A model generated the notes under the pieces. It was not told the origin of the DNA. It did not search any database and saw nothing but the letters and a program-made list of their open reading frames with translations. Shown piece by piece: positions 1-10,110 of a stretch of DNA of 64,000 nt. The position numbers and the translations under genes are program-made. Location of the stretch: contig NC_089491.1 of assembly GCF_036850765.1 (NCBI RefSeq), positions 87,762,740 through 87,826,739 of the forward strand. The letters run 5' to 3'. This DNA comes from Saccopteryx bilineata (Eukaryota > Chordata > Mammalia > Chiroptera > Emballonuridae). The first letter of the stretch is position 1. Every line of letters begins with the position of its first letter.

Positions 1-1535
1 GTTTGGATGACCTATAAGGCTGTCAGTGGTGTACTGAATTCTCAAAGTATGATTGTGAGTTTGTCTATTTCTATTTTTAGATCTGTTAGGAAATATCCTA
101 TGTAATTTGGTGCTCCCTGATTCAGTGCATATATATTAAGAAGTGTTATGTCTTGATACAATGTCCCCTGTATCATTATGAAATGACCATCTTTGTTTCT
201 AGTTACCTTTGTTGTCTTGAAAGCAGCATTGTCTGATATTAGTATGGCTATACCTGCTTTTTTGGGATATTATTTGCTAGGAGAATCATTTCTGACCTTT
301 CACTTTGACTACTTTTCTCCTTGCAGCTTAGATGTGTCTCCTGAAGGCAGCATATGGTTGGGTTTTGCTTTTTGATTCAATAAGCTACTCTGTGCCACTC
401 TATTGGTGAGTTCAGTCCATTTATTAGAGCACTTTATCCTCTTTTGGTACTACAGATCTTTGTCCTCTCTCCTTTGTGTTATTGTTGTCACAGATTATCC
501 TTGTTTTTATTGTGACCTTGTTGGAGCTTTTACTTGTAGTTTTGATTTGTTTTGTTCTTTGTGTCTGGTTGAATAACCCCCTTGAGTATTTCTTGCAGTG
601 GGGGTTTTCTGGTGATAAATTCCCTCAGCTTCAGTATGTCTGGAAAAGATTTTATTTCTCCTTTATATTTGAAGGATAACATTGATGGATATAGTATTCT
701 TGGCTGTTAATTCCTCTCTTTCAGTACTTTGAATGCTTGTGTTGACTCTTCTGGTGTGTAGAGTTTCTGCTGAGAAGTCTGATAACCTAATGGGCTTTCC
801 TTTGTATATTATGTTATTCTTTTCCCTAGCTGCCTTGAGGATTCTCTTTGTCATTTATTTTTGAAACTTTATTACTCTGTGCCTTGGAGAAGGTTTCTTG
901 GTTGAGGTAACATGGCATTCTGTTTGCTTTTTGGATTCAAGGCTCTAAGTCTTTCCATAGGCTTGGGAAGTTCACAACAATTATTTATTTGAGTAGGCTC
1001 TCCATTCCCTTCTCCCTTTCTTCTTTTTCTGATATATGCATTATTTTTACATTGCTCTTGCTGATGGAATCAGATAATTCTTGTAGAGCTCTCTTTTTTA
1101 ATATTATGAGTCTCTCTCATCTTCTCTCTGTAGCATCTCTAGTGGCCTCTTTGATGTCACTGATTCTCTTTTCTATCTGGCCTGTTCTATTAGCTAAACT
1201 TGCGATCTAAGTTTTCAATTCATGTAATGAGTTCTTTATCTCTGTTTTTAAAGTTTCTATCTCTTTGAAGTAATCATTTTATTCATTAGTTTGTTTTTAA
1301 GCTCATTAATTTGCTTATCAGTGTTTTCTTGCATCTCAATGAGTAGTTTCAGAACTTCAATTTTGAATTTGCTATCATTTAACTCCAAGATTTCCATGTG
1401 ATTGAACTTGCTATCTAGATATTTTTTATTTTGCTACTGTATCAAGTAGAGCTTTATCATAATGACTTGAGTTAATCTAATTTTCCCTGAAATAGTCTAG
1501 AAATTTACATCCTAGGTGATTATGGGTCTTTCTCA
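1..1535 (-). mobile_element. Old LINE-1 fragment, ORF2 start through ORF1, cut by window edge
   Basis: The sequence parallels the intact L1 later in the window (about 36,788-38,560), base 1 matching the ORF2 endonuclease region. Order on the minus strand is ORF1 (about 1,400 down to 660), a short spacer, then the ORF2 N-terminus running off the left edge. The ORF1 C-terminal domain is still readable at 663-854, with residues ILKAAREK and a DFSAETL-like stretch. Stops and indels break both frames, so this is a dead copy. Its inter-ORF spacer is much shorter than in the intact element. The right boundary is approximate. Confidence 0.85.
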
Positions 1536-1589
1536 TTGCACTTGTTTTTACATATGATTACTTTTATTAGCTAGTCACTAACTTATGGC

Positions 1590-2069
1590 AATTTTCTCAT
1601 TTTAATATTTTTAATTGTACTTTATATTAAATATTATTTTGTATTAGTTTTAGGTATACAGCATAGTGGTTAGATAATCATATACTTTATAAAGTGTTCT
1701 CCCTGATATTTCTAGTACCCAACTGGCACCATTCATAGTTATCATGATATTATTGACTTTATTTCCTATGATATACTGTATATCCTTATGACTTTTTTAT
1801 AACTAGCAACCTGTATTTCTCAATTCCTTCACCTTTCTACTCAATCACTCTACCTCCCACCTCTCTGGCAACCATCAGTCTTTTCTCTATATCTGAGTCT
1901 GTTTTTGTTTATTTGTTTAATTATATTGTTTTCTAGATTCCACATGTAAGTGAAATCATGTGGTATTTGTCTCTCTTTGACTTATTTCACTAAGCATAAT
2001 TCTCTCTATGTCCATCCATGATGTCACAAATGGTAAGATTTTTTTCTTTTTATTACTGAGTAATATTCC

Positions 2070-2113
<44 letters not shown>

Positions 2114-2545
2114 CACTATTTTTATCCACTTGTCTATTGATTGGCACTTGTGTTGCTTCTATAGCTTGACTATTACAAATAATGCTGCAATGAACATAAG
2201 GGTACACATATCATTTCGAATTAGTGTTTTGGGTTTCTTCAGATTATAAACTCAAAAGTGGAATCACTGAGTCATAAGACAAATTCATTTTTTAATTTTT
2301 TGAGGAACCTCCATACCCTTTTCTACAGTGGCTGCACCAATCTGGATTCCCACCAACAGTACACCAGGGTTCGTGTTTCTCCATCCTTGCTAACACTTAT
2401 TGTTTGTTGATTTAATGGTAACTGCCATTCTGACAGGTGTGAGGTGATATTTCGTTGTGTATGTAATATGCATTTATCTGATGATTAGTGATGCTGAGCA
2501 ACTTTTCATATGTCTACTGGCCATCTGTATGTCTTTGTTAGAGAA
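1590..2545 (-). mobile_element. LINE-1 3' end, direct half of a twin-primed insertion
   Basis: Antisense L1 sequence running from the 3' UTR (left) into the end of ORF2 (right). It includes the familiar terminal ORF2 text on the minus strand (GWTQ/intermediate 'AMNI'-type region around 2,150-2,340). It stops at about 2,545, where the neighbouring L1 sequence switches strand. The left boundary in the AT-rich 3' UTR is uncertain. Confidence 0.75.
2072..2111. repeat. (TA)n microsatellite
   Basis: About 20 uninterrupted TA units inside the antisense L1 3' region. The dinucleotide run creates spurious Tyr-Ile open frames. Confidence 0.95.
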
Positions 2546-3535
2546 ATAATCCAAAAATGTATGTGAATCCACAAAAGACTTTGAATAGTTGCAACAATCT
2601 TGAGAAAAAAGAACAAAGCTGAGGGAATCTTGCTATCTGATATCAAACTACTATAAGACCATAGTAATCAAAACAGAATGGTACTGTCATAAAAACAGAC
2701 ATATAGATCAATGAAACAGAAGAGAATCCAGAAATAAATTTATGCCTATATTAATACTTGACAAAGGAGGCAAGAACATACCATGGGGTAAAAAATAGTC
2801 TATTTAATAAATGGAGTTGGGAAAATTGGGCAGATATGTACAAGAAAAAAAAACACTAGACCGCTTTCTTACAATATATACAAGTATAAACTCAAAATAG
2901 ATTAAAGACTTAAACCTAAGATAAGAGCCATAAAAATCCTTGAAGAAAACACAGGCAATAAAATCTCAAACATCTCTCTTAGTAATATATTTTTTCTGAT
3001 AAATCTCCTCAGGCAAAGGTAACAAAAGAAAAAAGTAAATAGGGCCTGGCTTGGTGGTTCAGTGAATAGAGCGTTGGCCCAGCATGCCGACGTCCCAGGT
3101 TCAATCCCTAGTCAGAGCACACATAAGAAGCAACCATCTGCTTCTCTTCCCTTCCCTCCTTGCCCTTCTTTGTTTCTTCCCTTCTCACAGACAGTGGCTC
3201 AATTGGGTCGAGTGTCAGCCTCAGGCACTGAGGATAGCTTGTTTGATTTGAGCATTGGCCCCCGATGGGGGTTGCCAGGTAGATCCAGTTGGGGCGCATG
3301 TAGGAGTCTGTCTCTCTATCTCCCTTCCTCTCACTTAAAATAATACAAAGGAAAAAATAAGTAAACAAATAGGACTATACTAAACTAAAAAGTTTTTGCA
3401 CAGCAAAACATCATCAAAATGAAAAGACAACCCACTAAATGAGAGAACGTATTCACCAATGATACATTTATAAAGAACTCATACAACTCAACATCAAAAA
3501 AGCAAACGACCCAATTAAAAAATGGGCAAAGGAAT
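2546..3535 (+). mobile_element. LINE-1 ORF2 segment, inverted half of the twin-primed insertion (interrupted by a SINE)
   Basis: Sense L1 ORF2 sequence from the 'one-third from the end' region. Readable phrases cover the RT-distal part ([14 protein letters not shown], then FDKGG-like, then [15 protein letters not shown]). It is interrupted at 3,041-3,359 by a SINE and ends at about 3,535 with text meaning 'N-P-I-K-K-W'. In an uninterrupted L1 this is immediately upstream of where the minus-strand half at 1,590-2,545 begins, so the two halves are one element. Confidence 0.75.
3041..3359 (+). mobile_element. tRNA-derived bat SINE, type A, diverged
   Basis: The head carries A-box-like (TGGTTCAGTGAATAGAGCG) and B-box-like (CCCAGGTTCAATCCC) pol III promoter blocks. 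A CT-rich body, the 'GATCCAGTTGGGGCGCATGTAGGAGTCTGTCTCTC' type 3' domain and an A-rich tail follow. It sits inside the inverted L1 half, so it is younger than that insertion. Confidence 0.85.
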
Positions 3536-4010
3536 ATTGGCCCTTATTTCATATGAAGCAAACCATATTTATGCAATTTTACTACTCATTAATAAATAAA
3601 ACTAGTACATTTATTAAAGGAATGGCTGAAAAGTACTGTCCAATTTATTAGAATTTGATTCTTCTCTTCAAATTTCTTCTTTATTTTGTCTAGTTTAACT
3701 AAAATGTGACTAACTTTACTAGGCAGTATACTTAAAATTCAGTTGGATTCTTTTACAATATTGTTTTGCTATATTTCCTTTTACTGTTTAAAAATAACTG
3801 TAAGCAATGGTATTCCATTTTTAGAGGCAAAGATAAAAAACTCATATAGTGGAGTGCCTGCAGTTTGCCAGACCTTGTTCTGGGCCTGACCTATGTTACA
3901 TCCATTCTCACAACACAACCCCTTCAAATTCTCCCTTTTTAATAAGGTGAGTTTGGTGTTTTGTCCAAATAAAATGTGAAAATAAATAGCATAATTAAGA
4001 TTAAAATAGC
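3536..4010. other. No recognisable feature
   Basis: AT-rich sequence between repeats. Open frames here are short and show no family resemblance. Confidence 0.5.
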
Positions 4011-4352
4011 CTGACCCAGTGGTGGCTGACAGTGGATAAAGTGTTGACCTGGAATGCAGAGGTGGCCAGTTCAAAAGCCTGAGGTCACTGGCTCTGAGCA
4101 CAGGCTCGTCACCATGGAATTACTGAGTTGAGCAAGGGAATCCTTCACGTAATTCCAAAGCTCACCAGCCTGAGCCCAAATGTCACTGGAATAAAAAAGC
4201 CCAAGGTCGCTGGTTCGGGCAAAGGGATACTGGCTCAACTCTAGTCGAGGCATGTATGAGAAGCAATCAATGAATAGCTAAAGTGGAAGCAACTATAAGT
4301 TGATACTTCTCACCCTCTCTCCCTTCCTTTCTCTTAAAAAAAAAAAAAGATT
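4011..4352 (+). mobile_element. tRNA-derived bat SINE, type B, diverged
   Basis: It starts CCTGACCCAGTGGTGGC, followed by a tRNA-like head and a row of 'GGTCACTGGCTTGAGC'-like repeated phrases. The conserved block 'AGGCATGTATGAGAAGCAATCAATGA' (positions 4,246-4,275 region) and a poly(A) tail at 4,338-4,349 follow. The internal 'gcccaaggtcgctgg' phrase repetition is typical of the type B copies elsewhere in the window. Confidence 0.85.
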
Positions 4353-4361
4353 AAAATAGGG

Positions 4362-4552
4362 TCCTGGCCAGTTAGCTCAGTCATTTAGAGCATCTTCCCA
4401 ACACGCCAAATTTGCAGGTTCAATCCCTAATTAGGGCACATCAACTAATGACTGTACAACTAAATGAAACAGCAAATGAACGCATCTCTCTTTCTCTCTC
4501 CCCTTTCCTCTATCCCTCTGTCTCTCTAAAATCAATCAACAAAAATATTAAA
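4362..4552 (+). mobile_element. Short tRNA-derived SINE, type C, diverged
   Basis: A tRNA-like head (CCTGGCCAGTTAGCTCAG, then GCAGGTTCAATCCCTA) is followed directly by the short body with 'ACAACTAAATG' and a CT-rich stretch, then an A-rich tail. It lies 10 bp after the preceding SINE in the same direction. Confidence 0.8.
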
Positions 4553-5476
4553 AGGATAAAAGAATTATGAGTCATCTAAAATCCTGTTGCTGGTTCTAGG
4601 AGTAGTAGAGAGAGATCTGGGGGAAGATCTAGTAACTGTTGTATTTTAAAATTGTCAATGAGCCAAAGTAGATCTTCAAAGTATATTCTTCAAAGAACCT
4701 TTGGTCTGACAATTTCTGTCAAGTTTCAGGATGGTGAAAATTAAAATGTCTTAGTTATAAACTGCTAAAAAATTTCCAGTAGTGTAAATGGCAGTTCAGC
4801 TAAAAATATATATTGCCCATGTTCAGCTCACTGGTGCAAAGGTTGCAGCTGACAAACATTTTGAAGCATTCCAATTCTATTTCTCAGGAAGTCCCCCCCC
4901 CCATTTTTAATCAAATGGGTAAGGTTGTGTTTTAGAAATTCTGAGGAAAGACACAAATACTATACCAACTTTCAAACGATGTGTGGGATTTAATTAGGTA
5001 AATACATTTATCGAGTCTTCCAGACACCATTATGTTTCCTTGCATTAGCATCTTCATTGAATTGCTTGTATTGGATATTTAAGAGAACAAGGGAGTATTT
5101 TTAAATAACTCTGTTGCCTTCTGTGGTTGGTAGGCTATAAACTAATTAACATGGATGGTGGATATTTGAGAGTGGTTTGTCAGAGAAGCTGATTAGGCAT
5201 TATAGAGTCTCAGAAATTGCACCAAATGATATCATTGTCCTCTGTTTGAAAGTGATAATGCTAATAGCAGTTTATTAAAATTTCTAATCTAATATACTCT
5301 GTTAATTTTCTATCGGGGAGAGTACTTTTATTTTAAGTGTTGCTCATTTTACATATATTCAAACTCAATGAATGTTTGAAAGCTAAGTTTTAGGATTTTC
5401 AGTGTTTGTCTTTATTATCAGATGTGATTTATTCTGAAGGAGGAAATTTGAGTATGTAAAACCATCATATTTTTGC
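4553..5476. other. No recognisable feature
   Basis: Unique-looking AT-rich sequence. It has a C9 run at 4,893-4,901 but no coding or repeat signal that I can name. Confidence 0.5.
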
Positions 5477-5680
5477 CCTAGCTGGGTGACTTAGTGGACA
5501 GAGTGTGTGCCAGGATGCTGAGCTCAGGAGTTTGATTCTCTTCCTGGGGCACAAATGAGAAGCAACCAATGAGTACACAACTAAATGGAACAACTAAGTT
5601 GAATGAGTTGATTCTTCTCTATTTCTCTCCCTTTTTTCACCTCCTTCCTCTCTCACTCTTTCAAATTAACAGAAAAAATT
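5477..5680 (+). mobile_element. Short tRNA-derived SINE, type C
   Basis: A degenerate head (GCTGGGTGACTTAGTGGACAG) and B box (GGAGTTTGATTCTC) precede the body 'GAGAAGCAACCAATGAGTAC' and 'ACTAAATGGAACAACTAAG', a CT tract and an A-rich end. Confidence 0.8.
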
Positions 5681-5751
5681 TTAAAAATTGTATTTTCAAA
5701 CTGATTGTTTTCAAACCTTTACATTGTACAATCACTTTGCTCTTTATAGTG

Positions 5752-6057
5752 TTGTTTTTTATTTTTTATTTTTACAGAGATAAAGAGAGTCAGAGAGAGG
5801 GATAGATAGGGACAGACAGGAACAGAGAGAGATGACAAGCATCAATCATCAGTTTTTTGTTGCGACACATTAGTTGTTCATTGATTGCTTTCTCATATAT
5901 GCCTTGACCATGGGGCTAGAGAAGACCGAGTAACCCCTTGCTTGAGCCAGCAACCTTGGGTCCAAGATGCTCAAGCTGGCGACCTTGGGATCTCGAACCT
6001 GGGTCCTCTGCATCACATTCTGATGCTCTATCCATTGCACCTCCTCCTGGTCAGGCT
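5752..6057 (-). mobile_element. tRNA-derived bat SINE, type B
   Basis: Reverse orientation. A T-rich tail at 5,752-5,775 leads into GACAGACAGGAACAGAGAGAG, the conserved GAGCAACCAATGA-type block reversed (5,868-5,895), and a tRNA-like head reversed at 5,990-6,057 ending CCTGGTCAGGC. Flanks TATAGTGTT (left) and TATGGTGTT (right) are a plausible target duplication. Confidence 0.85.
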
Positions 6058-6395
6058 ATGGTGTTCTGAGCTTAAGCTTCTGGGAAAAGAGTAGAAATAC
6101 TTGTCAGCTGAGTATGATTATGAATGGCTTTACCAGTCAGAAAAGAATTAAATAAAGTAAGGAGGCTCATTTCTCTATTAATTAAAAACCAAAACAACAC
6201 CATAAAAATACAGTTGCATTATAGAGTAGGCAATGAGTATGAAGAATCTCATTGTAAGCATGCTATCAAAGAAACATCAATGTTTTACAATGAAAGACAA
6301 TAGAGTTTGAATGCTAGCTTTGATACATACTCACTGGTCACATAGGCCAAACAATTTGAATATTGGTTCCTTCACTGTAAGATAAAAGTAATTAG

Positions 6396-6438
<43 letters not shown>

Positions 6439-7446
6439 AAATAAGAAAGTCAATAAGTAATAAACTAACCCCCAATTCATACATGTTTAAAATAGTTTGT
6501 CTTCTTTATAGCTTTGATACCTGATGGATGGTTTGACTAGATATAAAATACTAGTCTCACACTTTCTTTCCTTGATTAGAAAAAAAATGTTTTCCTACTG
6601 TTGTTTTGTAAGTATGTTACTAATTGAGAAATCTGATAACAATAAAATTTTCTTTACTTTGTAATACACTTAGTATTTTTGACTACCAGTCTTGAAGCTT
6701 TTTTCCCTATTGTTGAAGTCTAATTCTAATTGCCTAACTGGGGCATGTATTGGAGGTGTTGCTTCTATGTTTCTTTTCCTTTGTGTATTTTAATTAGTCA
6801 ATTTCAATATACAAGTTCCGCTCTTAGTTCTAGAAAGTTTACTTGGATTTTGTTTTATATTAATTGAATTGTGATTCTCTTGTCATTTCTATAGGACCTT
6901 GAATTTCCACTCTTGCTTTCTCCTCTTTTCATACTCCCAAGCTTTTAAACGATGCTTGCTTCTTTCAAATTCTTCTTAGGCAATACATACTGAAATATTT
7001 AGGTGCAAGTGTTATTATAGCTGCAATACATTTTCAAATGTTTCAGAAAAAAGAAAAAATTATATATGAATATAATATATATAATGAATATAATATATAA
7101 TATTATATAGTGAATATATATATTGAATAGAATATATATATAATGAATAGAAATATACATACACAAATATCAGACAAAAGCAATGTGGCAAAATATTAAC
7201 AACTAGTGAATATTTGTGAAGGGTATATAAATATTCATTGTATTATTTGTTCAAATTTTCTGGAAAGTTCATTTTTTTTTTCAAAATAAGAAGTTGGGTT
7301 TAAAAATGATCCTTATTTAGAAAATTACCCAGCTACAATAGCTTTATGAATGGCTGATCTAAAATTTCATGAAGGAGGAATTTCAGGGATGCTTTTCCTC
7401 AAAGCTTTATATTATAAAGAGAAAAATGCAGCATTTTTTTCCTTAG
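6058..7446. other. No gene; AT-rich sequence with simple repeats
   Basis: This contains a (CA)n run at about 6,397-6,436 and an AT-dominated stretch at 7,055-7,150 with TATA-rich near-palindromes. A MIR-like scrap may lie near 6,345-6,400. Nothing else is recognisable. Confidence 0.55.
6397..6436. repeat. (CA)n microsatellite
   Basis: About 20 perfect CA units. Confidence 0.95.
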
Positions 7447-7668
7447 ACTATGGTCAGCAAACTTTTTCTGTATAGGGTTTGATAGTAAATGGTTTAGAAT
7501 TTAGATCATGTTAGCTATGTATGAAATGTGTTACACATTCTTCTTTGTTTTTCTTTAAATACTTTAACAATGTAAAGCCATTCTTAGCTTAGGTGTTCGC
7601 ACTGAAACATACTTAGGGAAAATCTGGTATGGGGGCATGTAGTTTGGGGTCCCCTGCCCTACACTATT
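7447..7668. mobile_element. Old hAT-type DNA transposon fossil (Charlie-like)
   Basis: The ends read TATGGTCAGCAAACTTTTTC (left) and GTAGTTTGGGGTCCCCTG (right). These resemble the imperfect terminal inverted repeats of mammalian Charlie-group non-autonomous elements. Internal text ('AGGGTTTGATAGTAAATG', 'ATTTAGATCATGTT') fits a common placental family. No coding capacity. The exact subfamily is not assigned. Confidence 0.55.
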
Positions 7669-7710
7669 GATTGTTTTGAAGTCCACTGAATCTGCTTTCA
7701 GTGTGAAATA

Positions 7711-7787
7711 TACTGCTCACAAAAATTAGGGGATATTTTATCACTTCATATTCATTTTGGAATATCCTCTAATTTTTGTGAGCAGTA
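7711..7787. mobile_element. 77-bp palindromic mariner-type MITE
   Basis: The element is almost entirely two inverted arms, TACTGCTCACAAAAATTAGG and CCTCTAATTTTTGTGAGCAG, each continuing into a GATATT/AATATC pair, with a loop of about 20 nt. It is flanked by TA on both sides (7,709-7,710 and 7,788-7,789), the target duplication used by Tc1/mariner elements. Confidence 0.85.
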
Positions 7788-9270
7788 TATAAGAAAAAAA
7801 TATATGTAAGCAAACCATACACTGCAGTTGACTGCTTGAGCTCCAAATAAGTTTTGACCCATTTAGAGGTGCCGTATAAAATTCTATTCCAGAAAAAATG
7901 GTATGGACCCATTTATATTTTCTCCTCCATCAACTACTATATAAACCATGCAATGAGTACAAAAGACAACCAAAGGAGAACTATGAAATGAGGGAAAAAG
8001 AAACTAAATTCATTATGACCCCAAGACTGAAACAATAACACAGTAGCAGAGTGTCTTAAGTCCCTTTCCCCAAACCTAACAGAATAAGGTGAACTGGCCT
8101 AGTGTTTCCTCACTTCTAACCAAGAAATAGAAGGCATCTCGGTTCTCTAGATAAAACAGGAGTTCTTCTGAGAGCAGGTTCCCTGATACCAATGATAAAC
8201 AAGATAAACCTGAAGAGCCACCAATGTTAAAACAATGACAGCCTGAGACACATTAGTTCCTCCAAGTCTTGGCAGGCAGAACTAGCAAGAGAAATCCAAT
8301 AAAAAACACCTGGCTCTGAAAGCTACATGTCCCTGCAGACCTGAGACTCCCCACTGCCACAGTGTGACACCCCATGACCCTTCCTGAGGAACCTCTTCCA
8401 TCTCTTCAAATAGTAACAAAGGGCTCCATCCTAGCAGGAGCCCTAGTGATATCAAAGCAAACAAAAATAATAATGCAAATTCTCTAAAAATTTAACTTTT
8501 ATTGGAACCACATAAGAGTAAGTCAGTACATGCTTGCTAAAACTGAACAGGATTAAAAAACCAGCTTAAATAAATGTTAAAAACATCTTGGAGCATCGAA
8601 ACATAAAAAAAAGGTGTCCAAGATATAACAAAAACTCACCTGTCACAACAACAAACTAAAGAAGAAAAATCACAACTTGCACACACACACACACAAATCA
8701 GCTAATGCCATCACTGAGATAGACCTGGTATTGTAATGATCTGACAAGGATTTTAAAGTGGCTTCCCCCAAAAATGCTCCAACAAATCAATTATAAATTC
8801 TGATACAAATGGAAAAAGTTAAAATTTACCAGTAAAAAATATATAGTTATAAAAAAGATTCAAATAATTATTATAGAACTAAAACCTACTATAATAGAAA
8901 TAAAAGATTGCTGGATACACTACACAATAGAGTGGAAATAAAAGAGGATAAATGGATGAACTAGAAAACAGATAAATAGAATTCATATAATCTAAATAGA
9001 CTGAAAAAAATAAACTAAAAAAACAGAGCCTCAGACATATGTATAACAGTAACAAAATATCCAACATTCATATCATAAGAATCCCAGAAGGAGAAGAGAA
9101 AGGAGAAGGACTTAATGAATAGTCAAAAATTAATGATGGAAAACTTTCCAAATGTGATGAAAGGCATAAATCTATTGATTCAAGACTGGGACCAAATTCC
9201 AAACAAGATAAGCTTAAAGAAATCTCGGCCAAGACACAACATAATTAAATTTCTAAAAAGTAAAGACAAG

Positions 9271-9445
9271 GCCCTGGCTGGGTTGCTCAGTGGATAGAGT
9301 ATTGACCCTGCACACTGAGGTGTCAGCACATATGAGAAGCAACCAATGAGTGCATGACTAAATGGAACAACTAAGTGAAACAAGTTGATGCTTCTCTCTC
9401 CTCTCCACCTTTCTCTCTCTCTCTTTCTGGAAAAAATTAAAAAGA
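9271..9445 (+). mobile_element. Short tRNA-derived SINE, type C
   Basis: The head GGCCCTGGCTGGGTTGCTCAG is followed by a shortened B-box region and 'GAGAAGCAACCAATGAGTGC'. A CT-rich stretch and an A-rich tail close it. It lies inside the ORF1-like remnant. Confidence 0.85.
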
Positions 9446-9632
9446 CCAGAAAAAAATATGCTGAAGTCAGGCTAAGAGAAACAGTATATTATCTATACAG
9501 AACTAATCAAATAGTAGGAGATTTCTTAATTAAAGCAATAGAGACCAGAGAAAGTTTTATAATATTTTCAAGTGCTTAAAAAAATGGCCAAGAGTGAATT
9601 TTACATGTACCATGTTAATATTGAGAGTTCTA

Positions 9633-9779
9633 TGCCTTGCTTATATGATCTCACTTATATGCAAAACCAAATGAACAAAGTGAACTAAGGAACAGAATAG
9701 AGGCAGAGGCGGGGTCACAGACAGCTGTCAGAGGGAAAGGGGATGAGAGGATGGGATCAAGAAGGTGAAAGGATTAGTG

Positions 9780-9842
<63 letters not shown>

Positions 9843-10019
9843 CACAGAGATACAGATAACAGGACAGCAAGTCCCATAGGGAAGAGGGGGAGGAAATTAG
9901 GAGGAGGGGGCAAAGGGGGTGTAATGGAGAATATTGGGGTGGAGGTGAGGGTATTATATTGAGCGGGACACTTGAATCCATGTTAGCACAATAAATTAAA
10001 ATTAATAGAAATTTTAAAA
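9633..10019 (+). mobile_element. 5'-truncated LINE-1 3' end with 16-bp target duplication
   Basis: It starts at the end of ORF2 ('TATGATCTCACTTATATGC'), followed by a purine-rich 3' UTR and 'TTGAATCCATGTTAGCACA' before AATAAATTAAA. Flanking copies AATATTGAGAGTTCTA (9,617-9,632) and AATATCGAGAGTTCTA (10,020-10,035) differ at one base. A related 3' UTR recurs at 44,335-44,593. Confidence 0.85.
9784..9841. repeat. (TA)n microsatellite
   Basis: About 29 TA units inside the L1 3' UTR. The sister copy at 44,400 has only a short TATATATA there, so the run expanded after insertion. Confidence 0.95.
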
Positions 10020-10110
10020 AATATCGAGAGTTCTAATATTAGCCCCAAAAGTCCAAATGCCAAGTAAATTAATTTCAAATAAATTACATGTGGCTTAAAT
10101 TTAGAACATC

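Larger units (their letters stand above)
8590..10110 (+). mobile_element. L1/HAL1-like ORF1-bearing remnant, interrupted twice
   Basis: Sense-strand ORF1-like text is readable from about 8,990 to 9,270. It reads as 'IRIPEGEEKGEG'-like, then 'MMENFPNVMKGINLLIQD', then 'PRHNIIKFLKSKDK', the same order as an L1 ORF1 RRM/C-terminal region. Stops and frameshifts break it throughout. A type C SINE at 9,271-9,445 and an L1 3' end at 9,633-10,019 are inserted into it. HAL1 (an ORF1-only relative) is possible because no ORF2 follows, but a deleted L1 is equally possible. Both outer boundaries are vague. Confidence 0.6.

Noticed and set aside
9728..9981. Minus-strand frames with long Tyr-Ile runs
   Set aside because: Translation of the (TA)n microsatellite.
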